Shown: positions 49,401 to 63,300 of the stretch, one piece after another
Layout of the letters: each line of letters starts with the position of its first letter
Position numbering within the stretch: the first letter of the stretch is position 1
Assembly (NCBI GenBank): GCA_013396635.1
Contig: WBMW01003233.1
Coordinates: 186,018 to 250,017 of the forward strand
From: Penelope pileata
Lineage: Eukaryota; Chordata; Aves; Galliformes; Cracidae
Direction of reading: 5' to 3'
Length of the DNA stretch: 64,000 bases
Made by a program: the position numbers and the translations under genes
Notes under the pieces: generated by a model
Told to the model about the DNA's origin: nothing
Databases searched by the model: none
The model's input: only the letters and a program-made list of their open reading frames with translations

Positions 49401-52400
49401 GACAGCTTGTACAATGTGACATATAAGTCAAAAAATGCAAAGACATTTACATATGTATTTAGTACACGCAGAATAAACCCCAGGGTATGTATTAGACCAA
49501 ATTAGGAGCTGGTTGAAACATTTTCCCTCTGTCAAACACAATTTTCAGCATTGTTACTCTGGCTCCAGGTAGACGTAGGAGGGACCCTCCCTGATCTGCT
49601 GATGTGGAAATGTGACAGAATACAAATTAAAGCTTTCTGTACTTTCAGGGGGAGAACAAAACTTCAGTCTGGATCAACCACATCACTATGAAAAGCGTTA
49701 GCTAAAGTAAGATCCACTGCCTCCTGCCAGTCATTGCCTCCTGCCATAGCTGTATAGCTTGTGGGAAGAAGAGTTCAAGGAGCAAGACAGACTCTGCAAG
49801 AGCTTGTGGTACTAGTCTGGGCCGTGGGCATGCAGGCCTCAAGTCTCTGCTCTGCTGAGAGTGGAACAGCATCTTACAACTTAACTCCAACAGAAGATGC
49901 CTTCACTGCACTGCCAGCAATCTCTGATGGTTTTGCTTATTGTTTGTTTCCTCCTACACAAAAAATACACCAGAAGTCTCATTTTTCTTCTCCACCAGCG
50001 CTAAACCACAGAGTGTCAAAACCTCTGTGAAGTGCAGGCATCATCTTCTGGCCACTGTTCAGGTGCAGGGCTGCCCTTGGCACTTGGCTTGCTCCCCACA
50101 ACATATCTGTTGTTTCAGTGTAACACCACCCTCTCCCTTTACTACCGCTTGCATACTCTCCAAGCTGAGCCTTCCTGGCAAGATGTCTGAGGAGTGAATA
50201 AATAGAGGAATAAATAGGACTGTTCAGGGAGCTGCTGCTTCCTTTCTCTTTCCAGTTCAACCCTGCTTTGGTCTTAAATATTCTTTTTTTAATTTCACTT
50301 ATAATTTTTTGTAAATGTTTTTCAGAAACTGTGAGAATGATAGAAAAGCATCCCATCTAAATTAGAAAATAAAGAAATGTAGATATGACTGCATTAGGAA
50401 GGAAGAAAATGATTTGAAATAATTGAAAGGCATTGATGAAAGTGCTACATAACAACTAGGGGAAAAAAGCAGTTGGCATAATGAAGAGACATGGAAATTT
50501 TTTAAAGATCCCTGAGAGATTAATTTCTCCATAATCTAAGAAAGCAATCCAGGCAATCTGGAAATCTGTAGGACTCTTTGAAGGAGGTCTTACAATGCTT
50601 TTAAAAATAAATGTATCTTCTTATTTGTGACAGCATAAAAGAAATCATAGCAATGTGATGCTCTAATACTTTTCCGTGTTAAGCAATTCCAAGGACAGCT
50701 GAAAGCAATGTGGGATAAGAGGAACCTTTTCTGCACTTCAGAAAGTGTCAGGGTTCAGTTTGTTTATCCTAGATTTTTTAACCAGACAGCCCCTGGATCT
50801 TTTACTAAGTCTTTAATGCTTTGTTATGAAAGGCATCTATCTGCTGAAAAACTCCAGGCCTATTGCTCACCTTCCTGCAACCAGGGTCTGCCGTCAGTTA
50901 GGATCCAGTATTTAAAAAACAAAGTCCGACATTTAGAACTGAAATTCCCTAGACCTCTTGGAGAAACTTTCTCCTCACTATTTCATTGTGTCATTTTAAG
51001 CTGCTTTTGCTACAAATGCTGCTGGGAGCTGCCACCCAGCACGAAGATAAGCCTGAAGTGACAAGCTGCCCAGTCAGGAGACCAGTTGGTGCTCCTGCTG
51101 CAGTCTTGCAGGTGCAGGACACAGTTCAGAGGGGTCTTGCACTTCATCAGAAGCAATGTACAAGAAGCAGCACAGCAACAGGCAACAAACATTCTCCCCT
51201 GAGAGACCCTACAGCCTGGCTGGTGATTGTAGGGGAAGCCCATAAGGAGCAGTTTCATGTGGCAGAAGTTGAGGCCTTGTGTGTACCACCTGGAGCGCCC
51301 ATGGCTACAGCCAGATTCAGCTGAAATTGTAGGTCAAGATTGCCATTCTAAAAGTGGCTGGGTTGGGTTCATATTTGTCTGAACAAAATCTCCACATGAG
51401 ATCTCATGGGTACACACAGCCATGGATATGTGTGCTTTTTATATTACCATACGCATGTCAAAGCAACTCTAAAAATATCTATCCTGATATCTACTAAATT
51501 ATGGAGGTGAAAACCCTTGTTATCTTAACAGATCTCTTGGAATACAGTCATGTAGAGTAAGCTTAATAAAACAACCATTTGCCAAAGCCCTCTGTACAAT
51601 GACAAATTGTTTGTGTCAGTGGTAGTACCACATCCCAGCTCCATGTGCACAAGTCAGCTTGCCAGAAGTTGAATCTCTGGTGGCAAAGAGTAGCTGCTGT
51701 TTCACCTTTCTCAGGCTGGAAAAGCACCTCTCACCTTTCTCTTCTTTCCCTTCTGAGTACTCTTTGTACTCTTCAAAAAAATGATGAGCAACCCCATGCA
51801 CTGAAAATTCCTGCATAATGTTGAAATGCTAAACAAGAGAAATAGTTTTTTTTTCCTCAGCAAATATAAACACATTCCACTTGAAGGTACAGTTATAAAA
51901 TAGCAGAGATATGATTAAAGAATTCCATGTGGATTCATTACAAGCTTTCATTTCTGGTAAACTAATAAAGATTTCCAGCTCATTTAAAAAAAATAATCTC
52001 CCAACATTACACAGGAAGAAAAAATTATTACTCTTTGGGTCTCTGATAGGATATTAGCAGAAAGGCAAAATATTATCTATGCCAGATATACAAGCCAATA
52101 TCGCAGAAAAACTCATAAAGTATATCAAGTCCAGGCAAAAACATAACAAGCAAAAAGCAGAAAATCACTTGAACTGCAGCGAACTGACGCTAGACCCATA
52201 AATATAACTACTGTGTTCCCAGCCAAAGCAAAAACCTCAGAAACACATTTTCAGAGCTATACAATTAAGACTGGGAATGGGGGGAAAGAGAGAGAGATCA
52301 AAAGAAAATTAACAAAAAGACCGAATGCTTTTTACAGGACTCTAATGAAGAAGGAAAAAATACAAGGTACAATAATAAGCCAGATGGGATGATAATACAC

Positions 52401-55400
52401 GTGGAAAGAATTGAGAATGAAAATGGACAAAAGTCATTTCTAGCTCAACTCCATAGCAATTTAAAGAAGCAAGAAACAAATATATGTATGAGTATGCATA
52501 TATTTAAAAAACTCTCAAGAGCACTGCCAAGATTCCTAGTGGTGTTATTTCTGTGCATACAGATATTCTTCCACAAATGCATCTGAGTAGCCACATGATG
52601 CAGGACATTAAGTACAGCAAATAAGCCTTGTTTCCATTCATGGCATTTGAATTTCTCTGGTATTGGCAGTCAGAATGTGGTAGTATGTGAAAGAATTTGC
52701 TCACTCCTGATGATTTTCTGTAATGATTTAGAGGAGGAAAAAAATACCAGCCATACTGCATGAATGTTACATGGACGCATAAGTGCACGTTTTATCTACT
52801 GGTAGCCCAATACATAAATTAATAAAAACTTAAACCAAAACAAACAAAAAACCAAACCCACAACAATGTGTTTTTCAGTGTATACATTGGGAGCTCCCAG
52901 GACATATTTTGCAAGAGTCCAGTGAGTCGAGTTAAAATATATGTCTGGTAGATGGTTTTCATATCTGATTTTAATTTTGTGTAGATCTTATTTTTCTGCC
53001 CCTGGTATTGCTTATGGTGCAGATCTGTCCAGAAGGGACATCTTCTGATTGTGCTCTAAAGAAAACAAAATCAAAAGGTGGGACTGTAGCAGGAGAAGCT
53101 AAACAAGTTGTTCCCATACATTCATTGCCAAATAAGAGGAGCATGAAGAGCTCCCTGGAGAGCTGTAGCTACAGTTGTAACTACATCTCGACCTGCTATG
53201 CTGCTTTTTGTTTTATAGACCTCAGAGGCAAATTACATAAGGTTCACCAGGGTGAACACATAATCATCCAGCTGCAGATTCATCCCACCTTGCTCTAGGT
53301 CCCTAAGCAAAAGCCTACATTGGGAGCAGACCTCTCTTACCCTCCCTGTACAGCCAGTGGAAAGGAAGGAATTTTGAGAAGATTACTCAAAGCAGAGTCT
53401 GAATCTTGCTTAGAAGGACCATATCTGTCTTACATAAATGTTACTAGAAGAGCTCCTGGCACACTGATGAAAAGCTAGTTTCATTTTTTTTCTTTCTACT
53501 GTAAGTTTGTTTCACTTACAAAGCTTTGGAAGGGCACTGTGCTAGATGTTCTTAACTCATATTGGAAAAAATACCTCTTTTTAATCTTTCCTTTGTGCTG
53601 TTGTCCTTGCTCCCCTCCTTTTGAGTCCTTCTTCCTTCCCACAGTGAGTGGGGCATAAAGGAAAAAGATCCTCTTAGTGAGATGCTGTGAAGCATATAAT
53701 ATGAAGCAATACATTCATTTTGTAGGGGAGCCAGTGGGGATAAGGCACTTAGTGCTAGCAATGCTGAAAGGATCAGCCTTGTAAACAGGGAGTTTGCAGG
53801 CTTTGTAATCATCGAACACCATATTCTCGGCCCTCTGAAGCTTTCTGCTGTCCTGTTCCTTCGCAGCTGATTTTTGCTTTGTTGATTTTTCCTGCGGAGA
53901 TAGAGAGGCGGTACTTTCTGGTACGCTCTGCTGCTACTACAGCTAATGCTTGTGTTGTTTTAAAATCCCACTTAATCCACTGCCTCCATCTGAGTTTAGT
54001 GTTTCATTTTGTTCCCCCAAGTGCCTCCTTCCTTCTCCAGAGCATGTGCTAAAGCAAAGCTCATTCGCTGCGTTACACAACCCCAAATTACACTAGGAAT
54101 TAGGGCATTTCTGATCCCCCTGCTAATACTGGTGTTATACAATTGAGGCTCCCTCCAGATCTGCTCCTTCCTAAGGGAGGATAATAGAAGCTGTTTGGAG
54201 CGATGGGCATTTTGTGGGGCCTGGGCCTGCCTTCTTCAGCTGTTTTAGCCTGTTCCTGAGGTTTGCAGCTGAGGTCCATCCTCTAGAGCAACCTGCTGCA
54301 ATGGGAAAAGCCTGGGCCACCAGAGATGCTCTGTGACCTACCCATTGTCACCTAAGCTTTAGAGACTGGACAATGTAGAAGTGCTCTGCTCCAGGGAGAA
54401 GGGAAGGTAGGTGCCCAGGTGGCCTGCAGACCAGGTTGCTCCTGCGAGGTGAAGTTTTGGACAATCTCAAGGCATTGTCTAGGCCGACCGTGTGGGAAAT
54501 ACAGCTCAGAGGCATCCACCCATGGTGTAGATGGGATTTACCAATAGCAGGGTTAGTGGTAGAATAAAGGCCAGCAGAGATCCCTTCAGATCACGGACTA
54601 TGTCAGTGCTCTTTTTTTTTGTTTTTTTAACCTAACATTGAGCACATAGACACAAAAGCCTGAAGTAATGCTAATTAACTTTAGACCTGAGAGTCTGGTG
54701 GCTTTTCTGCTGATGAATAAGTAATGAAGGTGCTGGCAGCACAGTATTCGTGGGCACACGTACATGTCTACAGGACAGAAATGGAGAAAAGCAGGCTATC
54801 ACTGTCTTTCAACAATATCTTATTTATGTATTAGAAAGCAAAATAGACTTCAGCATTTGTATTCTTTAAAATAATTTCAGGGTTATATCTTAATTTACTC
54901 TTCAGGAGTTAAGAAACAAACACTCCATAAAACACAGATTATACAACACATACTTATGGCCATCTGGAAAAACATACTGATTGATTAAAGTTCAATCTAT
55001 CTGCTTTAAGACCAGCTCACAGTAACTGCAATGATTGCAATTCCAGCTATGAGCTTTTTCTTCTTAAAGCATTCCTCACTGTTATCGGACCAATCACTCA
55101 ACAGAACTCTCACTTATTTCACATATTTCAATGCCAGGGATGTGTCTGGAACACAGTTCTGCAGACCGTAGAAGATTGTTTTGTGTTTGATGACTCAGAA
55201 TTTCTAAAGAATACAAAGGTCCAGGCTCGGTGATGTAAACAGAGATACACTTGCACATCCCATAAGCCTTACAGTTCCTGAGAACATGATCCTAAATATT
55301 GACCAAAGTTCAATTACCTACTGATATGTCCCACCCAAGTTTGTAAATATGCTGTTTATAATATAATGATTGGACAATTAGCCCTGAGGATAGTTTGCAA

Positions 55401-56443
55401 AAACAGCCTATCAACACAGAAAAATTTTGCAAAAGTTCTACCTGCCTGTGTCAAAGTACTAGTAAACCAGTTCAGTGCAGGAAGATCACTGAAATAATGT
55501 ATTTTTAGAATTTGATAAAAAAAAATGTATTTTGAAATCCAAATTTAATTGTGAAAGTCTTTTATGGCTACAGAATCAACAGCCAGAAATCTATTCTGTC
55601 TTTATCATGAAGAGAAACTAGCCAGTTGTTTTTTACAGATGCACTATGTGATGAGGTACACACGTGTTTAGAAAGCTTTCAAAGGACTCACCAGCTTTGC
55701 CTGGAGCTAGCATGGGTCAATATTTCCCCACAACTTGTCATTATCTTCTCAACCATGTGTGAAATACTTTTGATTAAATCATGTATTTTTAAATTTTCTA
55801 ATTGCTCAGGAATAGTTTGAACATTGAAGCATGAAACAAAAGCTTACTGAATAATATTCATTGTGCACTCACCAATTATTCTTGCAGTGCAGTTGGTTCC
55901 AAATCACTAGCAAATTTGCTATAATGAAATTTTCTATCAACTCTCCTTTTCATCTGGTCTCTGCCATATCGCTCCGAACTCCTCCCAGCTGGATTCTTTT
56001 TCTGCTGTCAGGATGCAAATTCTTCTCTGTTGCCTTCTCAGTGTTTGCTTCATATAATACTTACCCTCTTTATTCAGTCTGTTAACTACCAGTACACCAA
56101 GTCACTGTAATTCCAAGGCCCTATTCATGCAGTATAGACATTCAGTAAAAGCAACTCACTCATAACACGGACCTGGTGTATATAAGAAAACCTGATAACA
56201 GATGATAAATACAACTATGACTCATTAGGATCCTGATACTGAACTGAACTGTGCCATGTTGAAAAGGAAATCCAGAGCTCAGGCAGATTAATCACCCCCA
56301 AAAAGTTCTCACATTTCTTTTTTCATTGAGATGAGCCTTTTCTTCCTGTCTTCTTTCTTGTTACAATTCTAAAAAATTCTAATGTTTTGCAAAATCCATG
56401 GGGCAGAGGGACTTAAGGTATGACAGTATAAGGGATAAAAAAA
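46424..56443. other. Longest unique stretch, no gene seen
   Basis: About 10 kb with no recognisable gene, RNA or transposon. The longest frames are 125 codons (49979-50356, -), 117 (50708-51061, +) and 112 (50986-51324, +). None has a domain I know. The region 49700-51350 and the part near 54150-54560 are less AT-rich than the rest, which helps small frames stay open there. Short direct repeats such as TGCCTCCTGCCA near 49720 are present. Confidence 0.62.
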
Positions 56444-56510
56444 GAATCATAGAATCAGAATAATTTGTGTTGGAAGGGACCCTTAAAGATCATCTAGCCC
56501 AACTCAAGAG
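56444..56510 (-). mobile_element. Short CR1 LINE 3' end fragment, minus strand
   Basis: AATCATAGAATCAGAAT (antisense tandem octamers) is followed by TTGGAAGGGACCCTTAAAGATCATCTAGCCCAACTC, the standard terminal 60-70 bp of a CR1 in reverse. CR1 similarity fades after about 56510, so this is a very short 5'-truncated copy. Confidence 0.9.
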
Positions 56511-57826
56511 ACTTTGAACTGCTACATGGAAGATCTATTCTAGCAGCAGGTCATCAATATCCGGGTACTAAACCCATGTGGGGGAAATTCTTTATAAATG
56601 TGTATAAGTACATGGGAAATGAATAACAAACAGGTAAATTACAAGAAGTGTAAGAAGACTTTGGTCTGTCCTTACCTTGTCTGTTTAATTTGTTTTATTT
56701 CTTGTTCTGTAATTCGCTTGCAAGTTTTCTTTTAGATCATAATCTTGCATAAGGACCTAGATGTATGATTAAGGTATAAAACTCTTATCAATATGTTTAT
56801 ATGGATTTTTATCTGAACCAGGAATCTTCCCATGCAGAATTTTCAGTCCCTGTTTAGTCTCATTGATAGTTGCATGGTTCAATTGCAAGGCAGTTTGAGG
56901 GGAAGACAAAATTGGTATCCAAAGGAAACTAAGCCAGAAGCACAGGTGGGGGCATAAAGGTTTAAACCAACAGCTGGCCCCTTACATGGCTTTGAACCAA
57001 CAGCTTGTGGGGATGTTCAGTCCAGAGCATAAGCCTTAAGCTAGCCTGAAGCATGCAAAAGTGTAAGGCTTTTGCTTTGAAGCACTGAAATGCTCCTGTT
57101 GGGGTGAATTACTTGCTAGCGTAAACCTAGTCTCAGGTATTCTCAGTGCTTTTTGGATAGGACTTAATGCAATTGTTTTTAGTCGTGAAAGTTTGTGCAC
57201 CCCATCCAAGCTAGGTGGCCTCCATTCTCCCATTACAATGACTTTCAATTCATTGCATTTGAAGACTGATATGGAATATAGGGTATTGCATATTCACGAT
57301 ATAGGATGATGACCTCTGGGAGCTGCTTCTCTTCCTCAGTGCATTATCAAGATGGGTAGATGACATACTTTATACTCCCTATATCTAACTTTTAGACAGT
57401 TAAAATTAATGATCTATCACTGTTTGAGATATGAGATAGAGTTTTGTGGACAAAGTGTAATAAAAGAACTGATAAGAACATCAATAGTCAGATGCAAATT
57501 CATGTTGGGGACATTTAAACTCAAGCTCATGCTCAAGCAAACATGCTTCAAAAAGCAAACCCACCTATCCTGCCACCCATATAGCTGTCTGTATTTAAAA
57601 CTCAAAGAATGTTGTTAATTTGTTTTGTGCCTTTGATTTCCATATGGAAATAACCACCTTTATGTATGCTTATCTACTAGTCGATTTCATGTTCTGACAG
57701 TGAACAGCTTCTGAGCATATTTGGATAGAAATTTATAGTTACATTGGAAGAAAACACACAGCGACAGTATCATACCCAAAATATTCAATAACACTTTCAT
57801 GAAAAATACTTCAAAGAAATGTGCAT
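56511..57826. other. Unique AT-rich sequence, no gene seen
   Basis: No frame above 70 codons and no known repeat. AACCAACAGCT occurs twice near 56966 and 56995 in a short direct repeat. Confidence 0.65.
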
Positions 57827-58007
57827 GAAAAAAAAAGAAAAGGAATAAAGAAAAAAGAAAAAAGAAAAAAGAAAAAAGAAAAAAGAAAAAAGAAAAAAGA
57901 AAAAAGAAAAAAGAAAAAAGAAAGAAGAAAAAAGAGAAAAGAAAAAAGAAAAAAGAAAAAAGAAAGAAGAAAAAAGGAAAAAAAAAGAAAAAAGAAAAAA
58001 AGAAAAA
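57827..58007 (+). repeat. A/G tract with (GAAAAAA)n heptamer core
   Basis: The plus strand is purine-only over 181 bp apart from one T at 57846. A core at 57850-57920 holds about ten perfect GAAAAAA heptamers, followed by mutated units (GAAAGAA, GAGAAAA). The Lys/Arg-rich 75-codon frame across it is an artefact of the repeat. Confidence 0.98.
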
Positions 58008-59659
58008 CTTCGAAGAAGTCAGCTAAGGGCTTTCCAACTGCAAATTAAGATTTTTTCAGATTTTTTTTGTCTGTTTTTAACTGGCTCTGAGGACCTGATA
58101 ATTCTTCTTGCTGTCAGAATTCCAGAGTTGGTGAAAGCTCCAAACAAAGACCCTCCACAAATGGCTTCCTCTGGTGTGAAGCTGCAAGTCTCTGCCTGTC
58201 CAGGGAACAGCTAGTCTTTAAGTTATGGTTTATATTTTTAACATGATGTGTAACAGCGGTAAGAACACCAATATGAAGATTATTTCAAATGTGATTTTGT
58301 AAAAATTGCACCATCAGCTCCTCTTTATTTGGGCGACTGAGGATGAAAGAAGAATTTGGATAATCCAGTGCCTGAGTTATTGAACACATGGTGCTAACAT
58401 CAAGTCCTATTCAATTGACTTGGTTTCATCAGAATATTTGAGCAATAACAAAGCCACTATCTCAACTCAAAGTGGCTCCTGGAGAACCTCTCTTGTGCCT
58501 ATGTATTCGCATTTTCCATCCTCCTGAGGACTAGGAGAGGTTCTTTGACTGGCTAGAGAATAATGTGAATATACAGAGCTCTGATCAGGCAAGGCTAATA
58601 AGCCCTTCTGGTTCTGATCTGGTTGTGTAGCATGTGTTGCATTTCATACTTCCTTGGATCCCAAGGATATGAACCAGGGGCAGCTGAGCTGTTTTACCAT
58701 GAATTAGTACATGTTCAGCAGGCTCTGTTAGCTTGGACTGTAGGACACACTGAAGCGGCCATGATGCTTCTGAATATGAGTTGTCTCTAAGAATCGGCAT
58801 ATTTATGTTCAGGGACTCCTGTTTCTGAGCTACTAAACCAGACCCAGCCTTGAACCAGTTTATATGACCCGGCAGTCCCAACTCATATAATCCTTTATCT
58901 AGATACAACACGTGCAGATAATCGAGAGTTGCCTGTAATTTATTACTGAAACTACATGAAAACTTCAGAGTGTCTTTGCTTTCTTTATTGACTGCAACAC
59001 TTTCTTGTTGCTGTGAATTTTTGCTAAAACTCAAGGAAGAAAGATGCTATCATCACCATCAGCACAATGATGGCATGACAAGTGGTGAACCCAGGTATCC
59101 CTGCACAGAGAGCTGGTGCTGTCCAGTGGCTCTCTGCATGTCTACCAGCTTCAGAGCTGGAGCTCCACACCAAGTCCCTTGGATGAGTGTGCTAGTCACA
59201 TAAGGCATTGGATGAAGAACAAAGTCTTGCTTGGAAAGGAACAAGAACTGAAAATTAAAGAAAAATTTCCAGCAGCCTCCGATGAGTCCCTAGACCAGAA
59301 GTAGACTAATGTAACTATTTTCACAGCTCTGAGACCCTTGGGTGACTAGTTTTGCATCAACCTGGCTTTAATAGAGCTGAAAAACCAGCAAGGATATCTA
59401 ATTGTCTGCAAGCTTAGGGAACTTACTCAGTAAGCCTAAATCCTCTTTAAAGCTTAAAACTGAAATGTTCCCCGTCTTGGAAAAAGTAGGCAGATGTCTT
59501 GGAAAAGGTAAATCTAGCTGACTTTTATAGAAAACAGTAAGAATGACCATTTCTAATGACACTAACTGCAGTCTTTACCATGAGTGAGTTTGAAGCTTTT
59601 TCCAAGGAACGTCAACAATATTCAGGTGTCTGCTTACCTAAAGGTAGAAATAATTCTAT
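58008..59659. other. Unique sequence, no supportable gene
   Basis: It contains a 149-codon minus-strand frame (58585-59034), the longest in the window outside repeats. It has no domain I recognise. A short direct repeat GTCTTGGAAAA occurs at 59474 and 59496. Confidence 0.6.
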
Positions 59660-59789
59660 CAGGTTGGAGGGGGACTTGGGCAACCTGATCTACTGGATCT
59701 AGTGGTTGGCAACCTTGTCTGTAGCAGGGGGGTTGGAACTTGATGATCCTTGATGTCCCTTCCAACCCGGGCCATTCTATGATTCCATA
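59660..59789 (+). mobile_element. CR1 LINE fragment, 3' end, plus strand
   Basis: It starts with CAGGTTGGAGGGGGACTTGGG and continues CAACCTGATCTACTGG, then GTAGCAGGGGGGTTGGAAC and TTGATGTCCCTTCCAACCC. It ends ATTCTATG ATTCCATA (59774-59789), the CR1 terminal octamers. This is the last 130 bp of a CR1 with strong 5' truncation and a clear 3' terminus. It lacks coding potential. Confidence 0.95.
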
Positions 59790-60267
59790 ACAACTCATCA
59801 GGAACAGATGCTCCTCACTACATGTGGGTGACTAAATCTAAATGCCTGAGGACCTTTCACATTATTTAGGGAAGAACCTAGCAATCTAGCACATACAATA
59901 TTAGGCAGTTGTGGAAAGAAGGCAGACTGAGCTTTCATTTGGGATCAAACCAGGATTTGGACAATAGTATTCTAACCTAAACAGAATTTGAAATTTTTTT
60001 TATTCTACCTCTAACATTAACTAGATTCTGAGTACTGGGTTGGGGATTAGGGGGACAATAAAAAAAGTGATTTTACTTCGGGACTTTGTAGCCTCATGTA
60101 GTTATGTGGTACTGCCAATCACGTGCCTTTTCAGGTGGCAAGATCATTGCAGACTTAAAACCAAGGTGAGACAAGTAGAGGACTCTCGTTTATTTGAAAT
60201 AACAGTCTTCAGCAGGTGTTTCGGATTGGTTTTGGGCAGCAGTAAATCATACTCATTTCATCCAGTG
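59790..60267. other. Unique sequence, no gene seen
   Basis: No gene or repeat recognised. A frame of 103 codons (60040-60351, +) runs into the pentamer array and is a chance frame. Confidence 0.65.
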
Positions 60268-60320
60268 AGGGATGGGATGGGATGGGATGGGATGGGATGG
60301 GATGGGATGGGATGGGATGG
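60268..60320 (+). repeat. (GATGG)n pentamer microsatellite, 10 units
   Basis: Exactly ten uninterrupted GATGG units at 60271-60320, preceded by GGG. The purity suggests recent expansion. GGGATGGGATGGGATGGG fits the quadruplex motif with two-base loops. Confidence 0.99.
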
Positions 60321-63300
60321 AGGAAGTCCTCTAGGGTTGGCTGTCCAGTGACTTCTTCACACTTGTCATCACAATCAGTGGATTGCTGGCAGAAGACAGT
60401 GGATCTCAGAGATGATAACAAACTTGAAATGTAATTAGCTTCAAAGCAAAGCAAAAGAAATGAAAACACAAAATGAGGCACAGGTTGCCTAGGACCATCA
60501 GCAGGGCAGTGGTAAAGACCTCATTTCCTGATACCTAGTGCATGTAGCCCGTACTGTAGGTGCAGGATGCCAGGAATACCGGAGGAGGAAGGAGAAGTCT
60601 GGAAGTGCCCTCTGAGAGCATTCCCGATGAACAACCAAGAAAGAGAGGAAGCAGGAGAAGATAAGCAGATATTGACAATCCATCTGAAAGTGAAACCAAA
60701 AAACATTTATCTGTGATTACACTGGCAGGACATGAAAGGACTGTCAAGGCAGGGTGTATGGATGGAGTGGCTGGAGGAAAAATGCCACTGACAATCTGAT
60801 GAGAAACAGGTAGGGCCTGTAAAAGATAAGGAAAATCGAAAATATAAAGTTTCAGGTACTAAGAAAGCAAGCAAGATAGCATGATAGTCCAGTCTGACAG
60901 CAGCCCATGCAGAGCCCAAGGAGGAGAAGTGGTAAATAGGATTTTGTGATGACAGCCTTTAGGGGAAGGAAGACTGAGATAAAAATTGTCATTGTTTTAA
61001 AGGGAAAAAAGAAATGCTCAAAACCAATGGAAACTAGAATTCTATGTCAGGATGACAGTATGGTCATTCTGTAATCTCTTCAGCCACAGTTTTTAGAAAT
61101 TTGGATATTTTCATTGTATTTGAAACTGATGGCAAGTGAGATATATTGGGAGAAGTGAGTACAAGCTCCATTTTGAGTATGAGAAATATGGAGAGGTTTC
61201 TCTCCAGGTGGGTGCAGAAAGAACAGCTGTGATCTGAGCTATCTTGTAGGAAACAACGTCTGAGTTCATACATTACAGGAGCCATATTAGCACCTTGCTG
61301 GCTCATAGTTGATACAGGCTGCATAAGATGATGCCCAGAGCTGTGCTGAGAGGCCTGTAGATGTTTTGGACTGGTTCAGAGCCATATCTGGCCATAAGCT
61401 GAATGCTTGTGTTTAACAGCCCTTCAAGCAGATATACTCCAAGATGCCAGTCTTCTGATGTTCCATTCACTGCACTCTATTCATACTAATGAATATTTCT
61501 GGAGAACTGCTAAAAATTTGATTACCAGTATAAACAAGGGAGAATAAATATAGTGCTTCTGGCAAGCCCAAAAGGCAAAAAAATTCAATGATTCATCCTA
61601 ATAATTATAATGTTTTTGAAAATATTTTGAAAGGGAATATAATCAACACTTTGGAAATAAATATATTGTACAGTTTCTCATTTTTAAGCTGCCATGGAAT
61701 GGTGATAAAATATTTGTGTTATATGGCTAGTATATGAATATAAATATTTTCTTAGTGAATTTTTTACAGTTTTATAGTGTTTGAGAACTTATAAGTGAAA
61801 TAACTGTATGCTTCAGTCTGGGCTTCAGAAATTGCAATAAAAACTGTTTTCTGCAAAGGAAAAAAATCAGAGCAGTCTTTTTCTGGGAGATCATCTAGGC
61901 ATTAAAGGATTCCTGAAGAACTATGATTTTTGCAATATTTATGATAAAAAATAGAAGGACAATAAGTGCATCTCGAGTCACATTTGAAACACAGAAAGAG
62001 AGGTGTAACTTCATTTGTGTGATTAATTATGTTTAGTTCGTGGAAGCAAGTATGCTGATACAACTGATTCTATGTGTAACCATTATCAGTACAAGGTTCC
62101 AAGCAGAAGCTATATATGCTCAAGAATTTGCATAGCAGAACATGATTTGGAACTGGGATCTTAACTTGCTGAACGCACTAATCACCATACCCAGAATTAG
62201 TCCTGATAGAACCTGTTCTGCCTGCTGACCTGCAAAACAGACTGAATAGCTCATCCAGATGTGATCAAGCATCTTGGTCCATATTTCCCTGCAAAATCAT
62301 CCCTGATTTATACCTATAGCAGCTGCTTACACCTCAGAGAAACATAGTTTACCCAAATGGAGCAAGAACCAAAGAAATCAGTATGTCCAATTAAAACTAC
62401 AGGTGATAATTTATTTCAGTAAGACATAATTAGTGGGATTGGAATTTGGCCAGGAGCCTCAGGTAAACATTCCTTTTAAAAATAGGAATTGGATATTATT
62501 CTAATGAGTTTTTAAAACTAGTCTCAAATATATATACTCTCTCTCAATGCCTAGGCTATTTTGCATACAATAAAGTGCAGGATAGATGCTGAGCACGCCA
62601 ATAATGCTCAATGCAAAGGGGAACTTCAGGTGACCTCAAAGCTTTTCAAAAAGGTGAAATTTCAATGTCATTTGTCACACTCATCATTACTGGGGCATGC
62701 CAAATGGAAGGTACAATACAATACAAGGCTCATCTGCAAGCACAAGAATAATAATCAAAACAGCAGGAATTGATAGTTTGTGGTTTTTTTGTTTTTTTTT
62801 TTTTCCTCACTGGGTGTGAAAACCAATACAAAATGATTAGTGATTTTTGTTAGACATTTTTTTCCCTAGTTCATGTTCTACACAGCTCAGTTTTCTCATG
62901 GTCAGTTCTCCCTAAGAACATTTCTTTTTAAATCAAAAGGTTGAATATACAGTCCAATATGGATAATAGTTGTAGAGGTTCACGCTACTATTTAAAAAAA
63001 AATAAGTACCCCTTTTGCAGGTGTTTTTGAAAGATTTGCAAGTCTCAAGCAATTTCACACGTCACTAACATCCCTGTATGGTTGTATAGCAACCGTGGAA
63101 AATGTCTACTTCCTGGTCTTCGGGGGATTTGCAATCCCATCTGTTAAATTTCACAGTTCATCGCTAAGAGTACGAGTTATGTGATAAGTTGTGGAAAGTA
63201 ATTACGAAAATACATAGTAAAGTCCTCTGACAGAATTAAGCAGAGTAAGGATGAGGGTCAGGTGGGGAATATGACAGCTTCAGTAAGAGCCTGTCAGAAA

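Noticed and set aside
50708..51324. Overlapping frames of 117 and 112 codons, possible gene
   Set aside because: They overlap in different frames, with a further frame antisense to both. No domain is seen, and local composition is less AT-rich, which lengthens chance frames.
57821..58048. Lys/Arg-rich 75-codon frame
   Set aside because: It is a translation of the GAAAAAA heptamer tract, not a gene.
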